Below, piece after piece: positions 9,653-17,395 of a stretch of DNA of 35,457 bases. Position numbers and translations under genes: made by a program. The number at the start of each line of letters is the position of its first letter. The first letter of the stretch is position 1. The notes beneath the pieces were generated by a model. That model saw only the letters and a program-made list of their open reading frames with translations, searched no databases and was not told the origin of the DNA. The stretch comes from Tannerellaceae bacterium (lineage in GTDB: Bacteria; Bacteroidota; Bacteroidia; Bacteroidales; Tannerellaceae): NCBI GenBank assembly GCA_031285925.1, contig JAITVG010000112.1:1-35457 (forward strand). The letters are read 5' to 3'.

Positions 9653-9727
9653 AGCGAGTGGCCGTAGGCCTGTCTTTTGCCACCCCAGCTTCAGCTGACG
9701 GCAAAAGACAGGCCTCGGCCACTCGCT
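9653..9727. repeat. Strong inverted repeat, 28-bp arms
   Basis: Arms 9653-9681 and 9700-9727 are perfectly complementary apart from one bulged T (AGCGAGTGGCCG... against ...CGGCCACTCGCT). The 18-base loop contains a smaller AGCT-type palindrome. It may be a MITE-like remnant or a strong terminator. The gap 9319-9826 holds no gene, only the pgk -7 box, palindrome A, the 36-bp block, this hairpin and the motif at 9737-9771. Confidence 0.75.
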
Positions 9728-9736
9728 ACGCTCGCT

Positions 9737-9771
9737 GAAAAAGGAATATGAAGGCTAATGCAGGTTAAATA
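9737..9771 (+). repeat. Motif shared with 24416-24446 (inverted)
   Basis: GAAAAAG, then TATGAA, then TAATGCAGGTTAAATA recurs on the minus strand at 24446-24416 with small length differences. It may be a dispersed repeat or a shared upstream regulatory motif. Confidence 0.45.
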
Positions 9772-9826
9772 TCCGGGATTTTTTTGTATCATTGCCGGTA
9801 GAAACAACACCTGAATTTTGTGAGAT

Positions 9827-10992
9827 ATGAAAAGAGCACTTATTTTATCGGCAACAGTCATGCTCATCCTGTCGGGATGCAGGGAGAACAAACAGTCAAA
9901 CGATGGTTTAATCACGGTTGATGTCACGAAAAATTATCCCAAAAAGGAACTGATTCTTCAGTACTTCATGGATGTGGAATATATTCCGTTGGAAACAAGC
10001 GATGAGTTTCTGTGTCAGGGTTTTGCAAGGGCAATCGGAAAGAATCTTATACTGGTAACGAACCTGAACCGAGTTAGGGACGGAAATATTTTTGTTTTCG
10101 ACAGAAACGGGAAAGCTCTCCGAAGGATAAACCGGAAAGGACAAGGCGGCGAAGAATACTCAAATATTATGGAGATTATTCTGGATGAAGACAATGATGA
10201 AATATATGTACATAATCATTATGAGAGAAAAATTCAGGTGTACGATTTGTTTGGAAATTATAAACGAAGTTTGCGGTACAAAGAAAACACCGATGGGGCA
10301 TTTTACACAGATATAGTTAATTATGATAAAGAGCATCTGATTTGCTACGACGCATACAATGAAGACAGAGCTTTTGTTCTCATATCCAAACAGGATGGAA
10401 GTATTGCCAAAAAGATTGAAATCCCTGTCAGGGAGACTAAAATTTTAAGACAAATTGATATGAGCCGCAATAGTTTTGCGATTCCTGACCCTTATCCGGC
10501 ATAATCCCTTTCGATGGGAATTGGTTGTTACTGGAACATTCGTCCGATACGGTGTATACCCTTTTTCCGGATTACAGTTTGCGTCCGTTTTCCGTAAGAA
10601 CGCCATCTATTCAATTAATGGATCCGGAAGTTTTTTTAATTTTGAGATTGTTTTCCGGTCGCTATTACTTTATGGAAACCATAAAAAATGAATATGATTT
10701 TGATAAACAAAGAGGCTTCTCAAAAGATTTTTTCATGTACGACAATGAGCAAAATTCTTTTTCCGGATATACGGTATATAATGGTGATTATTCAATTAAA
10801 AAAGAAATTTACATGAATTCCATGAGACCTTTCAATCATGATATTGGATCATGGCAACGCCTGGAAGCCCCCGATCTTATCGAGGCTTACGAAAAAGGAC
10901 AACTGAAAGGCAAACTGAAAGAAATCGCCGCGGGATTGCATGAAGAATCCAATCCGGTGATTATGCTCGTAAAGCATAAGAAAACGAAATGA
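9827..10992 (+). pseudogene. Beta-propeller-type lipoprotein, frameshifted
   Basis: Part 1 (9827-10504) starts with a lipoprotein signal (LILSGC, Cys18). It then reads like the 6-bladed beta-propeller lipoproteins common in Bacteroidales (VEYIPLETSDEFL, GNIFVFDRNGKALRRINRKGQGGEEY, IYVHNHYERKIQVYDLFGNY). It ends at a stop at 10502. The next frame continues the same protein directly: LSGIIPFDGNWLLLEHSSDTVYTLFPDYSLRP... up to 10992. Loss of one base between about 10470 and 10500 would account for the change from frame 2 to frame 1. Both halves keep good coding character, so the lesion is recent or is a sequencing error. The function of these lipoproteins is unknown. The gene stands alone, with repeats upstream and an ATPase cassette downstream. 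Confidence 0.8.
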
Positions 10993-11009
10993 TTTTTAAG
11001 TGTCTTCAT

Positions 11010-11025
11010 ACCCGCATAAGCGGGT
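11010..11025. repeat. Palindrome ACCCGC-ATAA-GCGGGT, left flank of the ATPase gene
   Basis: Perfect 6-bp arms. A near copy (ACCCGC-TTAT-GCAGGT) lies just after the ATPase stop at 12320-12335, and in reverse complement the two match at 15 of 16 positions. Confidence 0.6.
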
Positions 11026-11066
11026 ATTTCCGCAAAACTTGTATATTTTGCAAGTTTCGCGGAAAT
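11026..11066. promoter_or_regulatory. 16-bp stem-loop overlapping the ATPase promoter
   Basis: Arms 11026-11041 and 11051-11066 pair with one G-U-type mismatch. The 9-base loop contains the TTTG used as -33 box. The arrangement suggests an operator or a mobile-element end. Confidence 0.55.
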
Positions 11067-11080
11067 TAAGCCTATCTTTG
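11047..11080 (+). promoter_or_regulatory. Promoter of the AAA_14 ATPase gene
   Basis: TTTG at 11047-11050 and TATCTTTG at 11073-11080, spaced by 22 bases. The start codon follows only 4 bases later, so the message may be leaderless or nearly so. Confidence 0.5.
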
Positions 11081-11084
11081 TGGT

Positions 11085-12311
11085 ATGAAGAAATATGTAG
11101 AACGCAGGGAATATATCGGCAAACTATTGTCGTACAAGGATGCAGGGGTTATCAAAGTGGTAACCGGACTGCGCCGTTCGGGCAAGTCCACGTTGCTGGA
11201 TTTGTTCAGAAAACATTTGCACGAATCGGGCATAGGTACGCTACAAATGCAGTCGTACAATTTTGAACTGCCCGAAGATTATTTGGGCAAGTCGTGGAGT
11301 GACCTCTATTTCGAGATAAAATCGAAACTGCAAGCAGGCAAACCAAACTACGTTTTTCTCGATGAGGTTCAGAACATCGCCGAGTTTGAAAAATTAGTTG
11401 ATGGGCTGTTTGTTACACCCGATGCGGATGTTTACATCACCGGTTCCAACGCCAACCTGCTGTCAAGCGAACTGGCAACCCTGCTCAGCGGCAGGTATAT
11501 AGAAATCTCTATTCTGCCGTTCTCTTTCGCCGAATACCTCGAACTGCGAGGTATCGACACGGGAAATAAATACCTCAATTACGAGGCACTTTTCTTCGAT
11601 TATGTGAACGAAACTTCGATGCCGAAAGGTATCGAACTGCGGGAAAAAGGATTTGGTGCGGTGTACGAATACCTTGAATCCCTGTATGCCACCATAATAG
11701 AAAAAGACATCACCCAGCGCCGCCAAATCAATGACAAGCGGGCTTTCGGTAATATCGTAAAGTTTGTAGCCTCGAATATTGGTAGTCGGCTTTCGCCAAG
11801 CAGTATTTCGACATCGCTGAAAGCGGATTGGAAAAGTATCCATCGAGAAACAGTAGAGAGCTATTTGGAGTATTTGGTCGAGAGTTTTGTTTTTTACAAG
11901 GTAAACCGTTTCGACATAAAAGGGAAAAAACAACTCGCTACACAAGAGAAATACTACATAGTCGATGCCGGTTTGCTCAACATTCTGCTTGGGCGCGACA
12001 GACGGGCAGACAGAGGGCATATTTTGGAAAATACGGTCTACCTCGAACTGCTCAGGCGGGGATATAAAGTGTGGACGGGAGCGATGCGGGGGGGCGAAAT
12101 TGACTTTACCGTGAAAAACAAAGCCGGTAATATGGAATATTATCAGGTGGCTTGGGAGTTATCAACCCCCGAAACCGAAGCGAGGGAGTTCGGCGCATTG
12201 GAAATAATAAAAGACAATTATCCCAAATTTTTGCTCACCACAGATTCGTTCCCACAGAGCCGGAACGGGATTATCCACCGGAATGTCTTTGAATGGCTGC
12301 TGGAAAAATGA
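11085..12311 (+). CDS. AAA_14/DUF4143 family ATPase
   Basis: Protein of 408 residues with the two-part layout of this family. The N-terminal AAA_14 P-loop domain has Walker A GLRRSGKST at 28-36, Walker B YVFLDEVQN at 89-97, then ITGSNANLLSSELATLLSGR. The C-terminal DUF4143 domain resembles PD-(D/E)XK nucleases (KYYIVDAGLLNILLGRD, LENTVYLELLRRGYKVWTG, GEIDFTVKN, YYQVAW). The function is unresolved: these genes are frequent, variable and often horizontally acquired in Bacteroidales. It stands alone between the broken lipoprotein gene and the ECF sigma gene and is bracketed by matching palindromes, so it may have entered as a cassette. The ATG at 11085 fits the start of the family. Confidence 0.9.
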   Translation: MKKYVERREYIGKLLSYKDAGVIKVVTGLRRSGKSTLLDLFRKHLHESGIGTLQMQSYNFELPEDYLGKSWSDLYFEIKSKLQAGKPNYVFLDEVQNIAEFEKLVDGLFVTPDADVYITGSNANLLSSELATLLSGRYIEISILPFSFAEYLELRGIDTGNKYLNYEALFFDYVNETSMPKGIELREKGFGAVYEYLESLYATIIEKDITQRRQINDKRAFGNIVKFVASNIGSRLSPSSISTSLKADWKSIHRETVESYLEYLVESFVFYKVNRFDIKGKKQLATQEKYYIVDAGLLNILLGRDRRADRGHILENTVYLELLRRGYKVWTGAMRGGEIDFTVKNKAGNMEYYQVAWELSTPETEAREFGALEIIKDNYPKFLLTTDSFPQSRNGIIHRNVFEWLLEK

Positions 12312-12319
12312 TGTCCGAA

Positions 12320-12335
12320 ACCCGCTTATGCAGGT
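12320..12335. repeat. Near-palindrome, right flank of the ATPase gene
   Basis: ACCCGC-TTAT-GCAGGT, 8 bases after the ATPase stop. In reverse complement it matches 11010-11025 at 15 of 16 positions. Confidence 0.55.
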
Positions 12336-12402
12336 ATGGACAAGACGAAACCCGGCGACCGTAATATTTCGCCTGTTTCACCCCTGCTTTGAATATATTG
12401 AT

Positions 12403-12410
12403 TACTTTTG
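12403..12410 (+). promoter_or_regulatory. -7 box (TACTTTTG) for the ECF sigma gene
   Basis: Matches TAnnTTTG. Transcription should begin near 12416, which excludes the upstream TTG at 12408 as a start and favours the ATG at 12435. Confidence 0.55.
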
Positions 12411-12434
12411 TTTCTGCTTCAAGTAAATCAAAAT

Positions 12435-13001
12435 ATGAAGAGGTACACTATGTCAGACCACTCTGTAATAGATGAAATGTTAATCGCTGCCATCCGTGAA
12501 AACGATTATGCCGGTTTTAACAGGCTCTTTGCCCGCTATTATAGCAGCCTGTGCCGATATGTTTACAGGATACTGCAAAATAAAGAAGATACGGAAGATG
12601 TCGTACAGGAGCTTTTCCTTCGGATTTGGAATAACCGGAAAAAGATAGAGATAAACGATAATGTATCCGCCTATTTGCACAAAATGGCAAAAAACATGGC
12701 CTTGAACCATATCCGTTCGGCAGACAGCTACAAAAACTTACTGGAAAGCCAGAAATCTCAACCCATCGGCTATGAAGATGATTTATTGGAATCGGATGAA
12801 TTTTCTATTGCCCTCTACGATTGCATTAACCGATTGCCTAACCGTTGCCGGGAGGTATTTCTTCTTCACCGCATGCAAGGGGTCAAATTACAAGAGATAG
12901 CAGAACAACTCAATATCTCGATCAAAACCATTAAAAATCAAATCTGGTCATCCTTGCAAAAACTGAAGATATGTTTGGAAGAGAAGGGTATTGAAGGATA
13001 A
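12435..13001 (+). CDS. ECF-type RNA polymerase sigma factor (Bacteroidetes sigma-70 family)
   Basis: Alternative sigma factor of 188 residues from the chosen ATG at 12435; the ATG at 12450 (MSDHSV) is the other candidate. Region 2 is visible as FNRLFARYYSSLCRYVYRIL...EDTEDVVQELFLRIW, and region 4 as LPNRCREVFLLHR...LQEIAEQLNISIKTIKNQIWSSLQKLK, a helix-turn-helix for -35 recognition. Region 3 is missing, as in all ECF factors. A FecR anti-sigma gene follows after 102 bases, then SusC and SusD, so its expected target is the promoter of that SusCD pair. A longer reading frame starting at TTG 12408 is rejected because of the -7 box at 12403-12410. Confidence 0.93.
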   Translation: MKRYTMSDHSVIDEMLIAAIRENDYAGFNRLFARYYSSLCRYVYRILQNKEDTEDVVQELFLRIWNNRKKIEINDNVSAYLHKMAKNMALNHIRSADSYKNLLESQKSQPIGYEDDLLESDEFSIALYDCINRLPNRCREVFLLHRMQGVKLQEIAEQLNISIKTIKNQIWSSLQKLKICLEEKGIEG

Positions 13002-13103
13002 CAAGTAGTCTTTCCCCCCCCTTACCAATTAACCATTTTTTTTGAAACCGGATAGGACTTTTTCTTTTTTACCGTGTCATTTACTTAATCAAATGTCATA
13101 ATA

Positions 13104-14078
13104 ATGGAAAAATACGCAGATATAAAGGAGCATATACTGGCTCATTTTATAAACCATGAAGGGGAAGAACCGGTCGATCCGGTACTGATCAGCTGGTTGG
13201 AAGATGATTCGCACAAAAAGAGCTTTGACTTCTATCACAGAATCTGGAAAAAATCCGCAAAATATAACCGATCGGAAGTATTTGACACAGAATTGGCCTG
13301 GATCAGGTTGAACCGGATCAATCAAAAGAAACAACAACGCCGGAACAGACTCCAATTCGTATCCGGGCTTGTTGCCGTTTCGCTTATTCTGTTTGTCCTG
13401 TCGCTGATCGACCGGCAACCGGACATCCAACTGTGCATGGCTACAGAGCCGGGCAATCGTTCGGAAATGACTCTGCCCGACGGATCGGTGGTTCATCTTA
13501 ATTCCGACTCAAAATTAACTTACCGGTATAATAACAGGGAGAAAATTCGTGAAGTAGAGTTTCAGGGAGAAGGTTTTTTTGATGTAGCCGAAAGCGAGCA
13601 ACCCTTTATTGTGAAAATGGCAAACAATTTGGAAATAAAGGTGCTGGGAACCTCATTCAATCTAAAGGCTTATACCGATGATCCGGAAGTACAGGCATCC
13701 CTGGTAAAAGGCAGCATTGAAATGAGTAGCCGGGAAAAGAAACTTTTTATGAAAGCGGGCGATATGGTCAGGTTCGACAAGACGGCCAATCGGTTTGAAA
13801 CAGTAAAAGGCGTATTGAATCACTCGTACGGATGGCTGGAAAACAAGCTGTATATGGAAGATATGCCACTGCCTGAGATTTGCAAATATCTGGAGAGGAA
13901 TTACAATGTAAGCATATTCCTGCAACCCGGCTTGGAAAAGAAATCCTACAACGGAGTAATCGGAGAAGAAAATATCATTGATGTGATGAAAGCTTTATCG
14001 CGACTGAGTGATGTTAGCTACACCATAAACGGAAGAAAAATAAGTATAACCTCAAAAACGAATCAGCCTATGAAATAA
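13104..14078 (+). CDS. FecR-type anti-sigma factor with DUF4974
   Basis: Inner-membrane regulator of 324 residues. The cytoplasmic N-terminus (1 to ~83), one membrane segment at about 84-103 (LQFVSGLVAVSLILFVLSLI), a periplasmic FecR domain (MTLPDGSVVHLNSDSKLTY...GEGFFDVAESEQPFIV...VKVLGTSFN-like) and a C-terminal DUF4974 domain (~250-318, MPLPEICKYLERNYNVSIF...VMKALSRLSDVSYTINGRKISI) follow the family order. It holds the ECF sigma inactive until a signal arrives from a TonB-dependent receptor. DUF4974 is the part that normally meets the receptor's STN domain. The adjacent SusC has no STN domain, which makes the pairing unusual. Confidence 0.93.
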   Translation: MEKYADIKEHILAHFINHEGEEPVDPVLISWLEDDSHKKSFDFYHRIWKKSAKYNRSEVFDTELAWIRLNRINQKKQQRRNRLQFVSGLVAVSLILFVLSLIDRQPDIQLCMATEPGNRSEMTLPDGSVVHLNSDSKLTYRYNNREKIREVEFQGEGFFDVAESEQPFIVKMANNLEIKVLGTSFNLKAYTDDPEVQASLVKGSIEMSSREKKLFMKAGDMVRFDKTANRFETVKGVLNHSYGWLENKLYMEDMPLPEICKYLERNYNVSIFLQPGLEKKSYNGVIGEENIIDVMKALSRLSDVSYTINGRKISITSKTNQPMK

Positions 14079-14098
14079 ACCACAAATAACAAAAACGG

Positions 14099-14155
14099 GA
14101 AATGCCCGGCATTTCTCCTGCTTAATTTTTTTCTAATCAAGTGTTCTTGAACACT
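14099..14155 (+). promoter_or_regulatory. Two short stem-loops between fecR-like gene and SusC
   Basis: GAAATGC-CCG-GCATTTC (14099-14115) is followed by a T-rich stretch near 14125-14132 and may be a terminator or attenuator. AGTGTTC-TT-GAACACT (14140-14155) is a perfect 7-bp palindrome that could be an operator close to the SusC start at 14186. Confidence 0.5.
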
Positions 14156-14185
14156 ATCGTTAACTAACAAACAAATTACAGACAC

Positions 14186-17100
14186 ATGAAATTATTGAAT
14201 ATTATGAAGGTCACTGCCTTTATCCTGATCGCTTTTTCGCTCAATATTTCGGCCTCTTTGTATCCGTCGGGGAATAAAACCTATTATTATGGCGCACCTG
14301 AATCCTCACAGCAAAAAAGAACGGTTACAGGAACGGTTATCGATCAAAACGGAGAACCGGTTATTGGCGCCAATGTGGCAGAAATGGGTACTACAAATGG
14401 AGTGATGACGGATATAGACGGTAAATTTTCTTTACAAATAAATGATAATGCAACCTTATCGTTTTCTTATATTGGCTATATCACTCAAGAAATCACTCCG
14501 GGTAATCAATCTTCATTGCAAATCATTCTCAAAGAAGACCTGCAAACATTGGACGAAGTTGTAGTCATCGGATACGGAACCGCACGGAAACGTGACGTAG
14601 CCGGTGCTATTGCCTCCATGTCGAACAGGGATCTGGATATCCGTTCGGTAAACAATGTACAGGAACTTTTTCAAGGCCGGTTGGCAGGGGTATCCGTTTC
14701 TTCATCAGGTGTACCGGGACAAGCGCCTTCCGTTCGTATCCGGGGAGTCGGTACGCTTGGCGACAACACTCCCCTGTATGTTATCGACGGTATCCCGACC
14801 AAAAGTGATATCGCCTCGCAGATTGATCCGGCAAGTATTGAAAACGTACAGGTGCTCAGAGACGCCGCCTCCGCCTCCATATATGGCGCACAGGCTGCCA
14901 ATGGCGTGATACTTATCACCACCAAGCAGGGACAGATTGGAAAAGCACAGGTAAACATCAGCTTAAATACCGGAGTGCAACTGGCTTCGAATCTGCCGGA
15001 AATGCTCAATACACAACAATACGGAGAACTGCTGTGGAGCGCAATGAAGAACGCAGGCCTCACTCCTCAGCACGCCCAGTACGGGAGCGGTGCAACCCCG
15101 GTCATTCCAGACTATATCCTGCCTCAAGGAGCTATGGAAGGTTCGGTTGATCTGAACAATTACAACACGCTGGAAAATCAATACATGAGGGCAAACAAAA
15201 CGGGTACCAACTGGCAGAAGGAGGTTTACAGGCCTGCTCAGACTTTAAGTTTGGGAATCACCGCGCAGGGCGGAAGCGAAGATGCGAAGTATTTTGTCGG
15301 CGCCAACTATCAGTCGCAGGATGCCATTCTGAAATGGGCAGGATACGACCGCATCTCATTGAGGGCAAATTCGGTCTTCACAATCCTGAAAAATGTAAAA
15401 TTCGGTACGAATATGAATGTTAGCTACTCCAAATACAAAGGAGAAGACGATAATCGGGAGGCGCCGAAATCGCCATCCATCATACCGGTTCGCGACGTGA
15501 TGGGAAATTGGGCAGGCACGAAAGCAAACGGGCTGGGCGACAAGGAAAATCCGGTAGCTGCCATTTACAATGCAAGGAACAACTATACCGAAAGGCAGAA
15601 CTTTATGGGTAACATTTACCTCGAAGCAAAATTCATGGACAACCGCCTCGTATTCAAATCGACCGCCGGAGCGAATATGGAGAACCGCAACTACAAGATA
15701 TTTCATCCGGTAACGTACTGGAACAAGGGTGACAAAAACACGCTGGTCAACAAGTTAGAGCAGGAAACAGAAAAGGTACAGGAACTTACTTGGAGCAACA
15801 CGCTCACGTTTACCGACACTTTTGCCGAAGATCATGCGATCAACGTTATGTTGGGTACTGAAGCCCGCGACAACAGAAGTGAAGAATGGGGGGCAGGAAG
15901 GTCGAGTTTCGCATCGGAAGATCCCGACTACTGGTATCTCAATGCCGGTGAAAATGTCGCAAGTAAAGATAATAAGGGAGAGGGTTCTGCTTATGCTTTC
16001 TTCTCGCAGTTCGGACGTATCGACTATAACTACAAAAACAAATACTATCTGCAAGGTATTGTGCGACGCGATGGTTCTTCACGATTCGGTGCGAATAACA
16101 AATACGGTTTTTTCCCCAGCGTAAGCGCTGCGTGGAGAATTTCGGAAGAGAGCTTCATGACTACCCAAGATCTATTCAGCGACTTGAAATTCAGGGCCAG
16201 TTATGGTGTGACCGGTAATTCGGACATCGGTAATTACGCTTACGCCTCAACATACGCATCGGATATGAGGTATATGAGTTATCCCATCTTGGGCGATGTG
16301 AGCAGCGTATCACCGGGACTTGCCATGACTGCCAGAGGAAACGATAATCTGAAATGGGAAACAATCACGCAGGCCAATATCGGTCTGGACGCCGCCTTCC
16401 TTAATAATAAACTGACCTTCTCCATAGACGTTTACGACAAACAGACTCGCGACATCCTCCAAAGGCCTACATACCCAGGAACGGCAGGAACCGCCTACGC
16501 ACCATACGAGAATATCGGTAAAATGCAGAACAGAGGCTGGGAGTTTTCCGCGAATTACGGAGATTTAGGAAAAAGCGATTTCGGATATGAAGTTGGTGTT
16601 ATTTTCTCGGGATATCGGAACAAGATTACGGAATTGTATGGCGGTACGGCTCTTAACAGTGCTCCTAACCGTACGGAGGTGGGACTTCCGCGATCATTTT
16701 TTTATGGATTTATGATCGACGGTATTTTCCAGGATCAGGCCGAAGTAGACGCTCATGCCGCCCAAACTGCCAAAGCCATAGGAAGATGGAAATTTAGGGA
16801 TTCCGACGGAAACGGAACGATCAATGATTCCGACCGTATGATGATCGGTAATCCGCACCCCGATTTTGAATATTCTTTGAACGGCAACCTGTACTACAAG
16901 AATTTTGACCTCAGACTGTTCATACAGGGAAGCTATGGCAACGACATTTTGTTCGCTTCGAAATACGGACAGGAAGGTTTGGACTTCTGGAACGACTATT
17001 TCAACAAGAGTACCCGTATTTTGGACTCCTGGACGGAAAATAACAGGGATGCCAAGTTGCCCGAAGTAAATATTCTGAATCCCAACGGTGAAGGCACCAA

Positions 17101-17374
17101 AGTGACTTCGTATCTGGTAGAGGACGGCTCTTACCTGAGACTGAAAACGCTTGAATTGGGATATACTCTGCCAAACCACTTACTCTCGAAAATCAACATA
17201 AGAAACGCAAGAGTCTATCTAAGCGCAGAAAATCTTTTTACGATCACCAAGTATAGCAACTACGACCCGGAAGTCAAAAACGAAGGCGACCATAATCACA
17301 TGGGAGTAGACTATGTCACTACCGGCCTGCCGCTCGCCAGAATATTTTCCGTGGGAATAAATGCGTCTTTCTAA
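14186..17374 (+). CDS. SusC/RagA-type TonB-dependent receptor
   Basis: Intact outer-membrane importer of 1062 residues. The signal peptide covers about 1-23. After a short linker come a carboxypeptidase-regulatory-like domain (VTGTVIDQNGEPVIGANVAEMG..., ~47-120), the DEVVVIGYGTARKRDV motif (~125-142), the plug (LYVIDGIP; IYGAQAANGVILITTKQG) and a beta-barrel ending in Phe. There is no room for an STN domain between the signal peptide and the regulatory-like domain. It is preceded by ECF sigma and FecR genes and followed after 21 bases by SusD. The substrate is unknown, and no glycoside hydrolase gene is linked on the downstream side. Confidence 0.95.
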   Translation: MKLLNIMKVTAFILIAFSLNISASLYPSGNKTYYYGAPESSQQKRTVTGTVIDQNGEPVIGANVAEMGTTNGVMTDIDGKFSLQINDNATLSFSYIGYITQEITPGNQSSLQIILKEDLQTLDEVVVIGYGTARKRDVAGAIASMSNRDLDIRSVNNVQELFQGRLAGVSVSSSGVPGQAPSVRIRGVGTLGDNTPLYVIDGIPTKSDIASQIDPASIENVQVLRDAASASIYGAQAANGVILITTKQGQIGKAQVNISLNTGVQLASNLPEMLNTQQYGELLWSAMKNAGLTPQHAQYGSGATPVIPDYILPQGAMEGSVDLNNYNTLENQYMRANKTGTNWQKEVYRPAQTLSLGITAQGGSEDAKYFVGANYQSQDAILKWAGYDRISLRANSVFTILKNVKFGTNMNVSYSKYKGEDDNREAPKSPSIIPVRDVMGNWAGTKANGLGDKENPVAAIYNARNNYTERQNFMGNIYLEAKFMDNRLVFKSTAGANMENRNYKIFHPVTYWNKGDKNTLVNKLEQETEKVQELTWSNTLTFTDTFAEDHAINVMLGTEARDNRSEEWGAGRSSFASEDPDYWYLNAGENVASKDNKGEGSAYAFFSQFGRIDYNYKNKYYLQGIVRRDGSSRFGANNKYGFFPSVSAAWRISEESFMTTQDLFSDLKFRASYGVTGNSDIGNYAYASTYASDMRYMSYPILGDVSSVSPGLAMTARGNDNLKWETITQANIGLDAAFLNNKLTFSIDVYDKQTRDILQRPTYPGTAGTAYAPYENIGKMQNRGWEFSANYGDLGKSDFGYEVGVIFSGYRNKITELYGGTALNSAPNRTEVGLPRSFFYGFMIDGIFQDQAEVDAHAAQTAKAIGRWKFRDSDGNGTINDSDRMMIGNPHPDFEYSLNGNLYYKNFDLRLFIQGSYGNDILFASKYGQEGLDFWNDYFNKSTRILDSWTENNRDAKLPEVNILNPNGEGTKVTSYLVEDGSYLRLKTLELGYTLPNHLLSKINIRNARVYLSAENLFTITKYSNYDPEVKNEGDHNHMGVDYVTTGLPLARIFSVGINASF

Positions 17375-17395
17375 CTTAATAACATTGAATTAGTT

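Noticed and set aside
12408..12434. TTG start for the sigma factor
   Set aside because: It overlaps the -7 box TACTTTTG at 12403-12410, so it would lie upstream of the transcription start.
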